Source of the DNA: Dialister pneumosintes | GTDB taxonomy: Bacteria > Bacillota > Negativicutes > Veillonellales > Dialisteraceae | Length of the DNA stretch: 64,000 bases | Assembly (NCBI RefSeq): GCF_001717505.1 | Contig: NZ_CP017037.1 | Location: 473,001-537,000, forward strand | Reading direction: 5' to 3' | In this document: piece by piece, positions 8,913 through 17,215 of the stretch | Layout of the letters: the number at the start of each line of letters is the position of its first letter | Position numbering within the stretch: the first letter of the stretch is position 1 | Notes under the pieces: generated by a model | Told to the model about the DNA's origin: nothing | The model's database searches: none | Seen by the model: only the letters and a program-made list of their open reading frames with translations | Program-made: the position numbers and the translations under genes

Positions 8913-9392
8913 ATGTTAGATTATAAAGTTTTTGGTTGTTTTTTATTGTGTATTTTGACTTTTGTAATTGGCGGTATTTTAATTATAAGATTTGCAAGAC
9001 TGCTAAGCCATTTATTCTTTACGGATGATTATTATACAAAGCATTTTGGTGAGTTGAAACCTATTATAAAGGTTAAGAATAAAAAAATATCTTGGATATT
9101 AAGTTTTCTTGTACCGATTCCTATTGCTGTTGGATTGTATTTTCTACAATTGGCAAATATCGGTGGCTTTCTCTGGTATCTTTCGCTTTATACTAAACCA
9201 AAGATAGCATTTTATACCTTGGGTTCTATATATTTGGTAGAAGCTCTTATATTTGGGATTATTATACTAGAAGAGAAATTAACAAGAAAAACGTGTAATA
9301 GTAAACAGAACTTGAGACTAGTTACTTTATTTTCTGCCATTCTTATTATCGGTTTGTTTATAGGCATATATAAATATATGCCTAAATTTTAA
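8913..9392 (+). CDS. Small four-helix membrane protein, unknown
   Basis: This encodes 159 residues with four strong hydrophobic segments (about 7-27, 61-80, 95-116 and 132-153) separated by short charged loops. No family motif is recognised and there is no PH-like tail, so it differs from the other membrane proteins of this island. A GAGAT before the ATG is a weak ribosome site. It is followed by a small remnant and a terminator. It marks the end of the accessory region before obgE. Confidence 0.55.
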   Translation: MLDYKVFGCFLLCILTFVIGGILIIRFARLLSHLFFTDDYYTKHFGELKPIIKVKNKKISWILSFLVPIPIAVGLYFLQLANIGGFLWYLSLYTKPKIAFYTLGSIYLVEALIFGIIILEEKLTRKTCNSKQNLRLVTLFSAILIIGLFIGIYKYMPKF

Positions 9393-9394
9393 GG

Positions 9395-9523
9395 ATTGAA
9401 TTAGGAAAAAAGCTCTTTGGAGCGTTGAAGAAAGATGGGATTAATGTTTCTTTTGAAAAGTAACTTAAAAATGATGATATTGTCAATATAATTTATGAAT
9501 TAGTAAAAAAATCACCTGCATAA
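9395..9523 (+). pseudogene. Gene-tail remnant with in-frame stop
   Basis: One frame reads IELGKKLFGALKKDGINVSF...EK, a TAA, then LKNDDIVNIIYELVKKSPA and a final TAA that lies in the loop of the terminator hairpin. It looks like the last 40 or so codons of a lost protein gene with one nonsense change. There is no start and no recognisable family. Confidence 0.35.
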
Positions 9524-9537
9524 CAGGTGATTTTTTA
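9505..9537 (+). terminator. Rho-independent terminator before obgE
   Basis: AAAAAATCACCTG and CAGGTGATTTTTT pair across a five-base loop. The stem's T-rich end provides the uridine tract. Confidence 0.9.
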
Positions 9538-9573
9538 TTTTGAGATACCATTGTATAAAATTCTTTTTTATGA

Positions 9574-9612
9574 TTGAATATATAAGCAATAATCGCTTAT
9601 TTCATGTATAAT
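9574..9612 (+). promoter_or_regulatory. Promoter region of the obgE unit with a short inverted repeat
   Basis: TATAAT at 9607-9612 with TG directly in front is a good -10, 45 bases before obgE. An inverted repeat ATAAGC-N7-GCTTAT (9582-9600) lies where a -35 or operator would be; the only -35-like TTGAAT (9574) is too far away. An operator role for the repeat is inference. Confidence 0.5.
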
Positions 9613-9656
9613 AAGGAATAAGATTTTAACGTTTTAAATGAGCTGGAGAGGTTAGT

Positions 9657-10961
9657 ATGTTTATTGATAGAGCACGAATTATTGTTGAGTCGGGTGCCGG
9701 TGGAAATGGAATGGTTTCTTTCCGCCGAGAAAAGTATGTTCCTCGTGGTGGACCCAGTGGTGGTGATGGAGGACAAGGCGGTTCAGTTATTGCCGTCGCT
9801 GATTCAGAAATCAACACACTTCTTTCTTTTAGAAGACGTCGTAAATATGCGGCAAAAAAAGGAGAAAATGGCGGGATTAAAGATTGTTATGGACGCGCAG
9901 CGGAAAATGTATTCATTTATGTACCGCTTGGTACACTTATTTATGATGCGGAAACAGATGAATTATTAGCTGATATGACACATGACGGACAACAGGTTTT
10001 GTTGGTTAAAGGTGGTCGTGGAGGTAGAGGAAATTCTCACTTTGTTTCACCGGCAGTACGTGGTCCGACTTATGCGGAAAAGGGAGAGCCGGGAGAAAAG
10101 AAAGAAATTCGCTTAGAGTTAAAAGTGTTGGCTGATGTGGGATTATTAGGATACCCAAGTGTAGGAAAATCCAGTCTTATTCGAAAAGTTTCTAAGGCAA
10201 AACCGCAAGTGGCGGCATATCACTTTACAACATTAAATCCTATTTTAGGAATGGTTAATTTGGATGAATCTCGCAGTTTTGTTATGGCAGATATTCCGGG
10301 ACTTATTGAAGGAGCGAGTGAAGGGGTCGGACTTGGAGATGAATTTTTACGTCATGTAGAACGTACACGTGTATTAATTCATGTACTTGATGCAGCAGGT
10401 AGTGAAGGGCGAGATCCTTTTGAAGATTTTCATCTTATCAATAAAGAGTTAGCTCGTTATAGTTCTAAACTATCAACGAAGAAGCAAATTGTAGCAGCTA
10501 ATAAAATTGATTTGATTCAAGATACAAAAAAGTTGGACAATTTAAGACAACAAATTGAACGCGAAGGATATGAATTTTTCCCTATTTGTACCTTAAATGG
10601 AGAAGGGTTACAACCTCTTTTAGAAAAGGTATGGGAAATATTGGAATCTACACCTAAGATTGAATTAGAAACACCGGATACAGCAATTATTTACGATGTA
10701 AAGAAAGACGATTTTAAGGTGGAAGTAGAAGATAATGTGTATTATCTTACCGGAAAGCGTGTAGAAAAACTGGTATCTATGACTAATTTTGACGATTATG
10801 TATCACTTCGTCGTTTTGACAAAGCATGGAGATATATGGGACTCGAAAAATTGTTAAAACAAGCGGGTATAAAAGAAGGCGATACGGTTAATTTATATGG
10901 TATAGAGTTTACATATACAGCGAGAAAGCATGGGCAAGAAGAAGGGAATGAGGAGGATTAA
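9657..10961 (+). CDS. obgE: GTPase Obg (ObgE/CgtA)
   Basis: This essential ribosome-associated GTPase acts in 50S assembly and stress control. At 434 residues it is full length with all three parts: the glycine-rich Obg fold (1-158, GAGGNGMVSFRREKYVPRGG), the G domain (G1 GYPSVGKSS, G3 DIPGLIEGASEG, G4 NKID) and the C-terminal OCT domain found in many Bacillota (DDFKVEVEDNVYYLTGKRVE onward). The ribosome site GGAGAGG precedes the ATG. It leads a closely packed unit, with yhbY three bases downstream. Confidence 0.98.
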   Translation: MFIDRARIIVESGAGGNGMVSFRREKYVPRGGPSGGDGGQGGSVIAVADSEINTLLSFRRRRKYAAKKGENGGIKDCYGRAAENVFIYVPLGTLIYDAETDELLADMTHDGQQVLLVKGGRGGRGNSHFVSPAVRGPTYAEKGEPGEKKEIRLELKVLADVGLLGYPSVGKSSLIRKVSKAKPQVAAYHFTTLNPILGMVNLDESRSFVMADIPGLIEGASEGVGLGDEFLRHVERTRVLIHVLDAAGSEGRDPFEDFHLINKELARYSSKLSTKKQIVAANKIDLIQDTKKLDNLRQQIEREGYEFFPICTLNGEGLQPLLEKVWEILESTPKIELETPDTAIIYDVKKDDFKVEVEDNVYYLTGKRVEKLVSMTNFDDYVSLRRFDKAWRYMGLEKLLKQAGIKEGDTVNLYGIEFTYTARKHGQEEGNEED

Positions 10962-10964
10962 TTT

Positions 10965-11255
10965 ATGCTTACAGGAAAGCAGAAACAATACTTAAAAGCT
11001 ATTGCAGTACATATTCCGGCTACTGTTCAAATCGGCAAAGACGGATTGCAGTATTCTGTATTAGAAAGTGCAGAAAAGAATATTGCCGCTAATGAATTAA
11101 TTAAAGTTAAAATTAATCAAAATGCAGCAGAAGATATTCGCAGCGTAGCATCATTGTTAGCATCTAAATTATCCTGTGAAATTGTACAAGTAATAGGACG
11201 TAATTGTATTTTGTTTAGACAGAAAGATAAAAAATCTCATTATGAATTACCTTAA
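10965..11255 (+). CDS. yhbY: YhbY-type RNA-binding protein (CRM domain)
   Basis: This encodes 96 residues forming one CRS1/YhbY (CRM) domain. LTGKQKQYLKAIAVHIPATVQIGKDG is the family's N-terminal signature and QVIGRNCILFR its end, with the GxNxxL(F/Y)R-like closing motif. The protein binds pre-50S ribosomal particles. It follows obgE by three bases and overlaps proB by 14 bases, the same obg-yhbY pairing seen in many Bacillota. Confidence 0.95.
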   Translation: MLTGKQKQYLKAIAVHIPATVQIGKDGLQYSVLESAEKNIAANELIKVKINQNAAEDIRSVASLLASKLSCEIVQVIGRNCILFRQKDKKSHYELP

Positions 11256-12387
11256 TGAAGAACAAGTCAGAAGAAATATATCTTCGAAAAAGAGAATCGT
11301 AATTAAGGTAGGGACGAGTTCGTTGACTTATGTGAATGGGAAACCGAATCTTCGTTTCTTTAATTCTTTAGCCTGTCAGATTATGGATTTGCAAAATAGA
11401 GGATATGAAGTGGTGCTTGTTTCGTCAGGTGCTATTGCTATCGGGATGCCCTTATTAGGATTTGAAATAAAACCGAATAATTTACCACAAAAACAAGCCT
11501 GTGCTGCAGTCGGGCAAGGGACGTTAATGCATCTTTATGAACGCTTTTTTCATGAGTATGGGGGGAAAGTCGCACAGCTTTTACTTACTAAAGGGGATGC
11601 ATTAAATCCTAAGCGTTATTTGCATGCAAGTACTACGTTAGACGCTTTACTTGCTTTAGGTGCAGTTCCTATTGTGAATGAAAACGATGCAGTTTCTGCC
11701 GATGAAATTAAAGTTGGAGATAATGATACTTTATCTGCAGTAGTGGCAAGTATTTGTGATGCGGATTTATTGATAATTCTTTCAGATATTGACGGGTTAT
11801 ATGATAAAAATCCATCTTTACATTTAGATGCTAAGTTTATTTCTTATGTTCCGGAGTTTTCACGTGCTTTTTTGACGATGGCAGGTGATGCAGGTACAGC
11901 TCGAGGCACCGGTGGTATGGCAACTAAATTAAAGGCTGCTGAAATTTGTGTGCGTTCAGGTATTGATATGATTATTGCTAATAGTCATCTTCCTGATGTA
12001 TTAATGAATTTAATCGATGGAGAACCAATAGGTACTTTATTTTTAGCAGAAAATGTTCATCCGCAAATGAAAAAGCGTAAAATTATTATTGGTTCGACTA
12101 TTAAAGGAAAACTTTATATTGATGCAGGATGTAAAAATGCCATTGTATCTAATGGTTCCAGTTTATTGCCTGCAGGGATAGTTAAAGTGGAAGGTGACTT
12201 TCAAGAAGGTGATTCTGTGTCCGTTTTCTATGAAAATGAAGAAATTGCACGTGGAATTACCTATTATGATTCACAGGATATTCAATTAATTTGTGGATGT
12301 CACACTGAAAAATTGACAGCGGTTCTTGGGTATGAGAAAACATATGATACGGTCATCCATCGAAACAATTTAATGGTTATTAAATAG
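11242..12387 (+). CDS. proB: Glutamate 5-kinase
   Basis: This enzyme phosphorylates glutamate, the first step of proline synthesis. The 381 residues comprise an amino-acid kinase domain (KRIVIKVGTSSLT near residue 18, VSSGAI, NENDAVS, DIDGLYDKNP, GTGGMATKLKAA) and a C-terminal PUA domain (from about 285), the long two-domain form. The ATG lies inside the end of yhbY, implying coupled translation. proA follows 12 bases later, giving the usual proBA pair. Confidence 0.97.
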   Translation: MNYLNEEQVRRNISSKKRIVIKVGTSSLTYVNGKPNLRFFNSLACQIMDLQNRGYEVVLVSSGAIAIGMPLLGFEIKPNNLPQKQACAAVGQGTLMHLYERFFHEYGGKVAQLLLTKGDALNPKRYLHASTTLDALLALGAVPIVNENDAVSADEIKVGDNDTLSAVVASICDADLLIILSDIDGLYDKNPSLHLDAKFISYVPEFSRAFLTMAGDAGTARGTGGMATKLKAAEICVRSGIDMIIANSHLPDVLMNLIDGEPIGTLFLAENVHPQMKKRKIIIGSTIKGKLYIDAGCKNAIVSNGSSLLPAGIVKVEGDFQEGDSVSVFYENEEIARGITYYDSQDIQLICGCHTEKLTAVLGYEKTYDTVIHRNNLMVIK

Positions 12388-12399
12388 AAGAGGTGTGTA

Positions 12400-13656
12400 A
12401 TGAATAGTTTAGAATTAAAGCAGGCTTGTTTACAGGTCAAGGAAGCATCTAAATTTTTAGGTATTTTGGATACGAAGGCTAAAAACAAGGCATTACAAGC
12501 TATTCATGATGCACTTCTTTTGCATAAAGATGCAATATTAAAGGCTAATAAACAAGATATGGAAAGAGCAGATGCCGTTTATAATCTGTCTACATCTATG
12601 AAAGAGCGATTATTGTTATCTGATAAGAAGATTTCCGATATGGCATTAGGTGTTAAACAAGTTATGGATTTACCGGATCCCGTATCCCAAATTATAGGAG
12701 AACATACATTATCCAATGGCTTAGAAATTATTAAAGAGACTACACCATTTGGTGTTATTGCTATGATTTACGAGTCTAGACCTAATGTAACCGTAGATGC
12801 AGCTGTGTTATGCATTAAAAGTGGGAATGCCTGTATTCTTCGTGGCGGTAAAGAAGCACATTATACTAATGAAATACTTACGATAATCATGCAAAAAGCA
12901 TTGGAATCGGTTCAAATACCGGCACAAGTTGTATACAGCGTTTTAGATTCTTCAAGGGAATTAATTCAAGATATTCTTCATATGAGGGGCATTATAGATT
13001 TAGTTATTCCAAGAGGCAGTAAACAATTAATACAAACAGTAATTTCTGACAGTATCATTCCGGTCATTGAAACAGGGAGTGGTGTTTGTCACACTTATAT
13101 AGATAAAGAGGCAGATATTGAAAAAGCGGAAGCTATAATTATTAATGCTAAAGTGCAAAAACCTTCTGTTTGTAATGCAATGGAAACGCTTCTTGTTCAT
13201 AGACATATAGCTCCGCTAGTGATAGAAAAAATTTTCCCTTTGTTGAAACAACATGGGGTGGAATTACGAGGCGATGCACAGATAGCTTCGTTGTATTCGT
13301 CTATCAAACCGGCTACAGAAGAAGACTGGAGTACGGAGTATAATGACCTTATCTTATCTATTAAAATAGTAGATTCTGTAGAAGAAGCAGTAAAACATAT
13401 TATTGTTTACTCCACACATCATTCAGAATGTATTGTAAGTGAAAATAAGGATAATGTAGCTTTTTTTATGAATCATATTGATTCAGCATGTTTGTATCAC
13501 AACGCTTCTACCAGATTTACTGATGGGTTTGAATTTGGATTTGGAGCTGAAATTGGTATCAGTACACAAAAATTACATGTAAGAGGCCCTATGGGACTGG
13601 ATTCTTTGGTGACTTATAAATACAAAGTTTTTGGTAATGGACAGGTACGCAAATGA
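12400..13656 (+). CDS. proA: Gamma-glutamyl phosphate reductase
   Basis: This NADPH-dependent enzyme reduces gamma-glutamyl phosphate to glutamate semialdehyde, the second step of proline synthesis. At 418 residues it is the normal family length and covers the aldehyde-dehydrogenase-like fold: FGVIAMIYESRPNVTVDAA, GNACILRGGKEA, the catalytic cysteine region KVQKPSVCNAMETLL, and FGFGAEIGISTQKLHVRGPMG. AGAGGTG precedes the ATG. Its stop overlaps the start of a small membrane ORF (ATGA), so proB, proA and that ORF are translationally linked. Confidence 0.97.
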   Translation: MNSLELKQACLQVKEASKFLGILDTKAKNKALQAIHDALLLHKDAILKANKQDMERADAVYNLSTSMKERLLLSDKKISDMALGVKQVMDLPDPVSQIIGEHTLSNGLEIIKETTPFGVIAMIYESRPNVTVDAAVLCIKSGNACILRGGKEAHYTNEILTIIMQKALESVQIPAQVVYSVLDSSRELIQDILHMRGIIDLVIPRGSKQLIQTVISDSIIPVIETGSGVCHTYIDKEADIEKAEAIIINAKVQKPSVCNAMETLLVHRHIAPLVIEKIFPLLKQHGVELRGDAQIASLYSSIKPATEEDWSTEYNDLILSIKIVDSVEEAVKHIIVYSTHHSECIVSENKDNVAFFMNHIDSACLYHNASTRFTDGFEFGFGAEIGISTQKLHVRGPMGLDSLVTYKYKVFGNGQVRK

Positions 13657-13832
13657 AGAATCAAAACGATGATTTTTCGATGTCATACAAGTTAAAATGG
13701 ATGTGGTATTATTTTACTAAAACTAAAAAAGGACAGTTTGAAGCCCGTCATTTTATACAAGTATTTTTATTAATTACTTTTGGTAGTTTATTATTGGATT
13801 TGATTATTGGATATATATGTCACATAAAATAG
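13653..13832 (+). CDS. Small single-pass membrane protein between proA and nadD
   Basis: This 59-codon frame fills the gap between proA and nadD. It starts at an ATG overlapping the proA stop by four bases and ends 16 bases inside nadD. The product has a charged N-terminal half (MKNQNDDFSMSYKLKWMWYY, then FTKTKKGQFEARHF) and a hydrophobic C-terminal segment of about 21 residues (IQVFLLITFGSLLLDLIIGY). The overlaps on both sides argue that it is translated. No family is recognised; it could be a small inner-membrane protein specific to this lineage. Confidence 0.65.
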   Translation: MKNQNDDFSMSYKLKWMWYYFTKTKKGQFEARHFIQVFLLITFGSLLLDLIIGYICHIK

Positions 13833-14422
13833 GAATTTTTGGAGGAACGTTTAATCCCATTCATGTTGGACATCTTGTAATAGCAGAAGCTGCTTGGCAA
13901 GAGTTCGGATTAGAGGAAATTATATTTATTCCTACAGCAGATACACCTAAAAAGAATATGCATCATGTAGATAAATATTTACGTTATGAAATGGTAAAAA
14001 TTGCTATTCAGGGGAATCCACATTTCACGATTTCTCCTATAGAAATTGAAAGGCAAGGTGTTTCTTACACCGTAGATACCATACGAGAACTTAGAGAACA
14101 GCGTGATGCGAATACGGATTTCTATTTTATTGCGGGTACAGATGCAGTTGCAGATTTACCGGAATGGAAATTTAATAAAGAATTACTTCATGCTTGTTAT
14201 TTTGTTTGTGCCAGTCGGCCGGAGAAAGTAGAAAAATTAGCTCAAACTATTAATTATTTTGGAGAGTTAGGAGAAAAAAAGATTTTAACTTTGAAAACTC
14301 CTGAGCTGGCTATTTCCTCTACTATTTTAAGAGAATGGATCAAAAAGGGGATTTCCACTCGTTACTTTATACCGGATAATGTAATTGACTTTATAAATGA
14401 ACACAAACTATACAGAAGGTAA
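13817..14422 (+). CDS. nadD: Nicotinate-nucleotide adenylyltransferase
   Basis: NadD joins ATP to nicotinate mononucleotide in NAD synthesis. The 201 residues have the nucleotidyltransferase signature GIFGGTFNPIHVGHL (HxGH) at the N-terminus and the C-terminal ISSTILREWI (ISSTxIR) motif, with FIAGTDAVADLPEW between. The start lies within the preceding small ORF. It is followed two bases later by yqeK, the standard nadD-yqeK pairing of Bacillota. Confidence 0.97.
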   Translation: MSHKIGIFGGTFNPIHVGHLVIAEAAWQEFGLEEIIFIPTADTPKKNMHHVDKYLRYEMVKIAIQGNPHFTISPIEIERQGVSYTVDTIRELREQRDANTDFYFIAGTDAVADLPEWKFNKELLHACYFVCASRPEKVEKLAQTINYFGELGEKKILTLKTPELAISSTILREWIKKGISTRYFIPDNVIDFINEHKLYRR

Positions 14423-14424
14423 AG

Positions 14425-15009
14425 ATGAACATAAAAGAAATAAAAAGTAAACTTAAAGGATTATTAAAAGAAAAAAGATTTATTCATTCTTGTGGAGTAG
14501 CAGCTACTGCACGTCAATTAGCTATCCATTATCAATATACAGATGTAGATAAGGCTGAATTGGCGGGGCTTATTCATGATTGTGCTAAAAATTTATCTTT
14601 AACAGATATGCAACAAACCGTTAATCAAGCAAATATGCAAGTCGATTCCTTTATGTATAATAGCAAAGCACTTTTACATGGGCCGGTAGGTATGATACTT
14701 GCACAAAAATGGTTTGCTGTAAAAGATAAAGATATTTTGTCGGCAATTTATTATCATACAACCGGTCGTCCGAATATGAGTTTACTTGAAAAAATTGTTT
14801 TTTTAGCCGATTATATTGAGCCTTCTCGAGACTTTCCCGGAGTTGAAAATCTTCGAGAACTATCTAAGCTATCATTAGATAAAGCAGTGCTATGTGCTTA
14901 TAATTCTACTATTAAACATTTACTGGATATAGATGCATATATATATCCATTGACTATAGATGGTCGTAATAATTTACTGGAACATATGACGGAGGCAAGT
15001 AATGCGTAA
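14425..15009 (+). CDS. yqeK: YqeK-type HD hydrolase (symmetrical Ap4A hydrolase)
   Basis: It splits diadenosine tetraphosphate into two ADP. The 194 residues carry the HD-domain metal ligands: H in RFIHSCGVA, HD in LIHDCAK, H in LLHGPVG and the later YYHTTGRPNMS and DYIEPSR. Length and motifs match YqeK. It overlaps the LCP gene by eight bases and sits in the conserved nadD-yqeK-rsfS context. Confidence 0.93.
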   Translation: MNIKEIKSKLKGLLKEKRFIHSCGVAATARQLAIHYQYTDVDKAELAGLIHDCAKNLSLTDMQQTVNQANMQVDSFMYNSKALLHGPVGMILAQKWFAVKDKDILSAIYYHTTGRPNMSLLEKIVFLADYIEPSRDFPGVENLRELSKLSLDKAVLCAYNSTIKHLLDIDAYIYPLTIDGRNNLLEHMTEASNA

Positions 15010-15883
15010 AAAGAAAAGAATTCGTATCCGATTTGACCGAATTTTCATTTTTCTTTTAGGTGTTGCTATGATATGTGGGGCATTGATTTATGCAGGCATG
15101 TCGATTTATAGATTTTATGAAAATAATTATGCTAAACAAGTAACTACACCTAAACCAACTTATTATTTGCTCTTAGGCATTAATGAAGAAGAGAAATCTC
15201 AAGCGAGTACCATTGCCGTTTGTGCAGTAGATTCTGAAACAGAAAAAATGACATTTATTTCCATTCCGCGAAATACTTTGGTAGGACGAGGGGATGAGGA
15301 AAAAACTAAAATGTTTATTAAAGATGTGTATGCAGAAGGTGGAGTAGAAGAAACAAAAAGTTCTTTAGAAAATTTGTTACATATTCGTATCGACCATTTT
15401 ATAGTTTACAATCAAAGCACATTTGCTGCTTTATTAACTCATTTTGGAGAGATAGACTTTTTTGTTGAAAAAGAAATGAATCACAAGAATCAAGATGGTA
15501 GTGAAGATTTTTATATTCACTTAGGTTATCAAACATTGGATGCGGATTCTTCTATTTCTTATTTACGCTATCTTGATTCCAACCAAGATGAAATAGCAAG
15601 AATACAAAGACAACAGCGGTTTATTAAAGCGTATTTGCATAAATGCAAAGATGGTTATTCTGTTATGACATGGATTCTTATAAAGAATTATTGGATGCCT
15701 TATTACTCTGACATTGATTATAAAGAAGCAGCATCTTTAGCATATGATATTTTGAAATTTCCTGAAGAAAACTATCAATTTTGTATTATTCCAGGCGATA
15801 CAGAAAAGAAGTCTAAGGATTCTAATGCATGGATAGTAAATCCTATTGAAATGCAGAAAATTATAGCATCAACTATTAATTAA
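15002..15883 (+). CDS. LytR-CpsA-Psr (LCP) family glycopolymer ligase
   Basis: LCP proteins transfer wall glycopolymers from undecaprenyl carriers to peptidoglycan outside the membrane. This one has 293 residues, an N-terminal membrane anchor (about residues 12-36) and an extracytoplasmic LCP domain containing FISIPRNTLV (conserved arginine), RIDHFIVYN and DEIARIQRQQRFI (second arginine set). It is on the short side of the family with no C-terminal LytR extension. Its place between yqeK and rsfS is common in Negativicutes and Clostridia, where it is thought to be co-transcribed. Confidence 0.9.
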   Translation: MRKKKRIRIRFDRIFIFLLGVAMICGALIYAGMSIYRFYENNYAKQVTTPKPTYYLLLGINEEEKSQASTIAVCAVDSETEKMTFISIPRNTLVGRGDEEKTKMFIKDVYAEGGVEETKSSLENLLHIRIDHFIVYNQSTFAALLTHFGEIDFFVEKEMNHKNQDGSEDFYIHLGYQTLDADSSISYLRYLDSNQDEIARIQRQQRFIKAYLHKCKDGYSVMTWILIKNYWMPYYSDIDYKEAASLAYDILKFPEENYQFCIIPGDTEKKSKDSNAWIVNPIEMQKIIASTIN

Positions 15884-15901
15884 TAAAGGAGAACTTATAT
15901 A

Positions 15902-16282
15902 ATGAATCAAGAAGTAAAAATGATTTGCCAAGCCATTTCAAGCAAAAAAGGCGTTTTAATTAAGGTTTTGGATGTAAAAGATCTGACATCTGTTGCAGAT
16001 TACTTTATCCTTTCTTCGACTAGAAATAAAAAACAGGCACAAGCTGCTGCCGATGCAGTGGAAGAAAAAATGAAAGAAAACAATATTCGTTGTTTAAGAA
16101 AAGAAGGATACCGAGAAGGTGACTGGATTTTAATGGATTTTAGTGATGTTATTGTTCATATCTTTACAGATGATGAAAGACGTCATTATGAATTAGATTC
16201 TCTTTGGGGGGATGCTCCTGTCGAAGAATATCATGATGATGTAGAAATAATTTCTGAAGGAATATTGCAGGTGAAGAAATAA
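15902..16282 (+). CDS. rsfS: Ribosomal silencing factor RsfS
   Basis: RsfS binds L14 on the 50S subunit and blocks subunit joining when nutrients are low. The 126-residue length fits. Signature residues include DVKDLTSVADYFILSS, EGYREGDWILMDFSDVIVHIF and RRHYELDSLWGDAP. AAAGGAG stands before the ATG. It closes the nadD-yqeK-LCP-rsfS series. Confidence 0.97.
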   Translation: MNQEVKMICQAISSKKGVLIKVLDVKDLTSVADYFILSSTRNKKQAQAAADAVEEKMKENNIRCLRKEGYREGDWILMDFSDVIVHIFTDDERRHYELDSLWGDAPVEEYHDDVEIISEGILQVKK

Positions 16283-16285
16283 ACC

Positions 16286-17182
16286 ATGAGCATGGATTAT
16301 AATAATCAAAATATAAAAGAAAAACGTAAAGAATTACCTTTCAAAGAAAACTCTATAGCTGTATTACCGGTGGTGCGTATTGCAGAATTTGGTGCATTTC
16401 TTTCGGCAGGAACCGGGGATTCGAATGATGATATTCTTTTACATAATGGGCAACAAACAACACCTGTGAAATTAGGGGACCGAGTAAAAGTTTTTTTATA
16501 TCATGATCCTCATCATCGTTTGACAGCAAGTATGAGGCTTCCACAAGTTAATGAAGATGAAATTGCTTATGTGAATGTTCTTTTAACAACTAAATTTGGT
16601 GCATTTGTAGACGTAGGAACAGAACGTGGTATATTTTTACCTATTTCAGAAACTATTGGTCGTGTTGAAAAAGACCAACGTATTTGGATTAAATTATATA
16701 CGGATAAAACAGGACGTCTTGCTGTAACCATGCGTATTGCAGAAGAAATGTTAGCGTTAGCTAAGCCGGCGAAGGGAATTAAAGTAGGTGGAAAAATTCA
16801 AGGTACGGTTTATAATATTACGCGAAATGGGGCTTTTATTATTACTCGAGAGAAATGGATTGCATTCTTGTATAAAGAAGATATGCCAAGAAATTTGAAA
16901 GCCGGACAAGAAGTAACTGCACGAGTTACATTTATTAGAGAAGATGGAAGATTGAATGTGTCCCTTCGTCCTACCAAAGAAAAGGCTATGGATGAAGATA
17001 TGCAGCGCATTGTAGATTTTATGAAAAAACATGATGGACAGATGTCATTTACTGATAAAAGTAATCCGGATGAGATAAAAAATGTATTTGGATTAAGTAA
17101 ATCGGCATTCAAGAGAGCATTAGGACATTTATTAAAAGCAGATAAAGTTATATTAGAAGCAACTTGTACTCGATTAAAATAA
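16286..17182 (+). CDS. cvfB: S1-domain RNA-binding protein, CvfB/YitL type
   Basis: The 298 residues are made of three S1-like OB folds (about 22-80, 85-152 and 160-222; FGAFLSAG, KFGAFVDVGTERGIFLPISE, RNGAFIITREKWIAFLYKED) and a C-terminal winged-helix domain (FGLSKSAFKRALGHLLKADKV). This layout is that of CvfB/YitL, an RNA-binding regulator of virulence and translation in Staphylococcus. Target and role in this organism are unknown. Two ATGs (16286 and 16292) are possible; the ribosome site is weak. It ends in a strong two-way terminator. Confidence 0.9.
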   Translation: MSMDYNNQNIKEKRKELPFKENSIAVLPVVRIAEFGAFLSAGTGDSNDDILLHNGQQTTPVKLGDRVKVFLYHDPHHRLTASMRLPQVNEDEIAYVNVLLTTKFGAFVDVGTERGIFLPISETIGRVEKDQRIWIKLYTDKTGRLAVTMRIAEEMLALAKPAKGIKVGGKIQGTVYNITRNGAFIITREKWIAFLYKEDMPRNLKAGQEVTARVTFIREDGRLNVSLRPTKEKAMDEDMQRIVDFMKKHDGQMSFTDKSNPDEIKNVFGLSKSAFKRALGHLLKADKVILEATCTRLK

Positions 17183-17215
17183 AAAGATGGTTATGATATT
17201 CATAACCATCTTTTT
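17181..17215. terminator. Bidirectional terminator between cvfB and rqcH
   Basis: A perfect 15-bp stem AAAAAGATGGTTATG / CATAACCATCTTTTT with a five-base loop provides a T-run on both strands for the two convergent genes. It overlaps the stop region of both. Confidence 0.95.
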
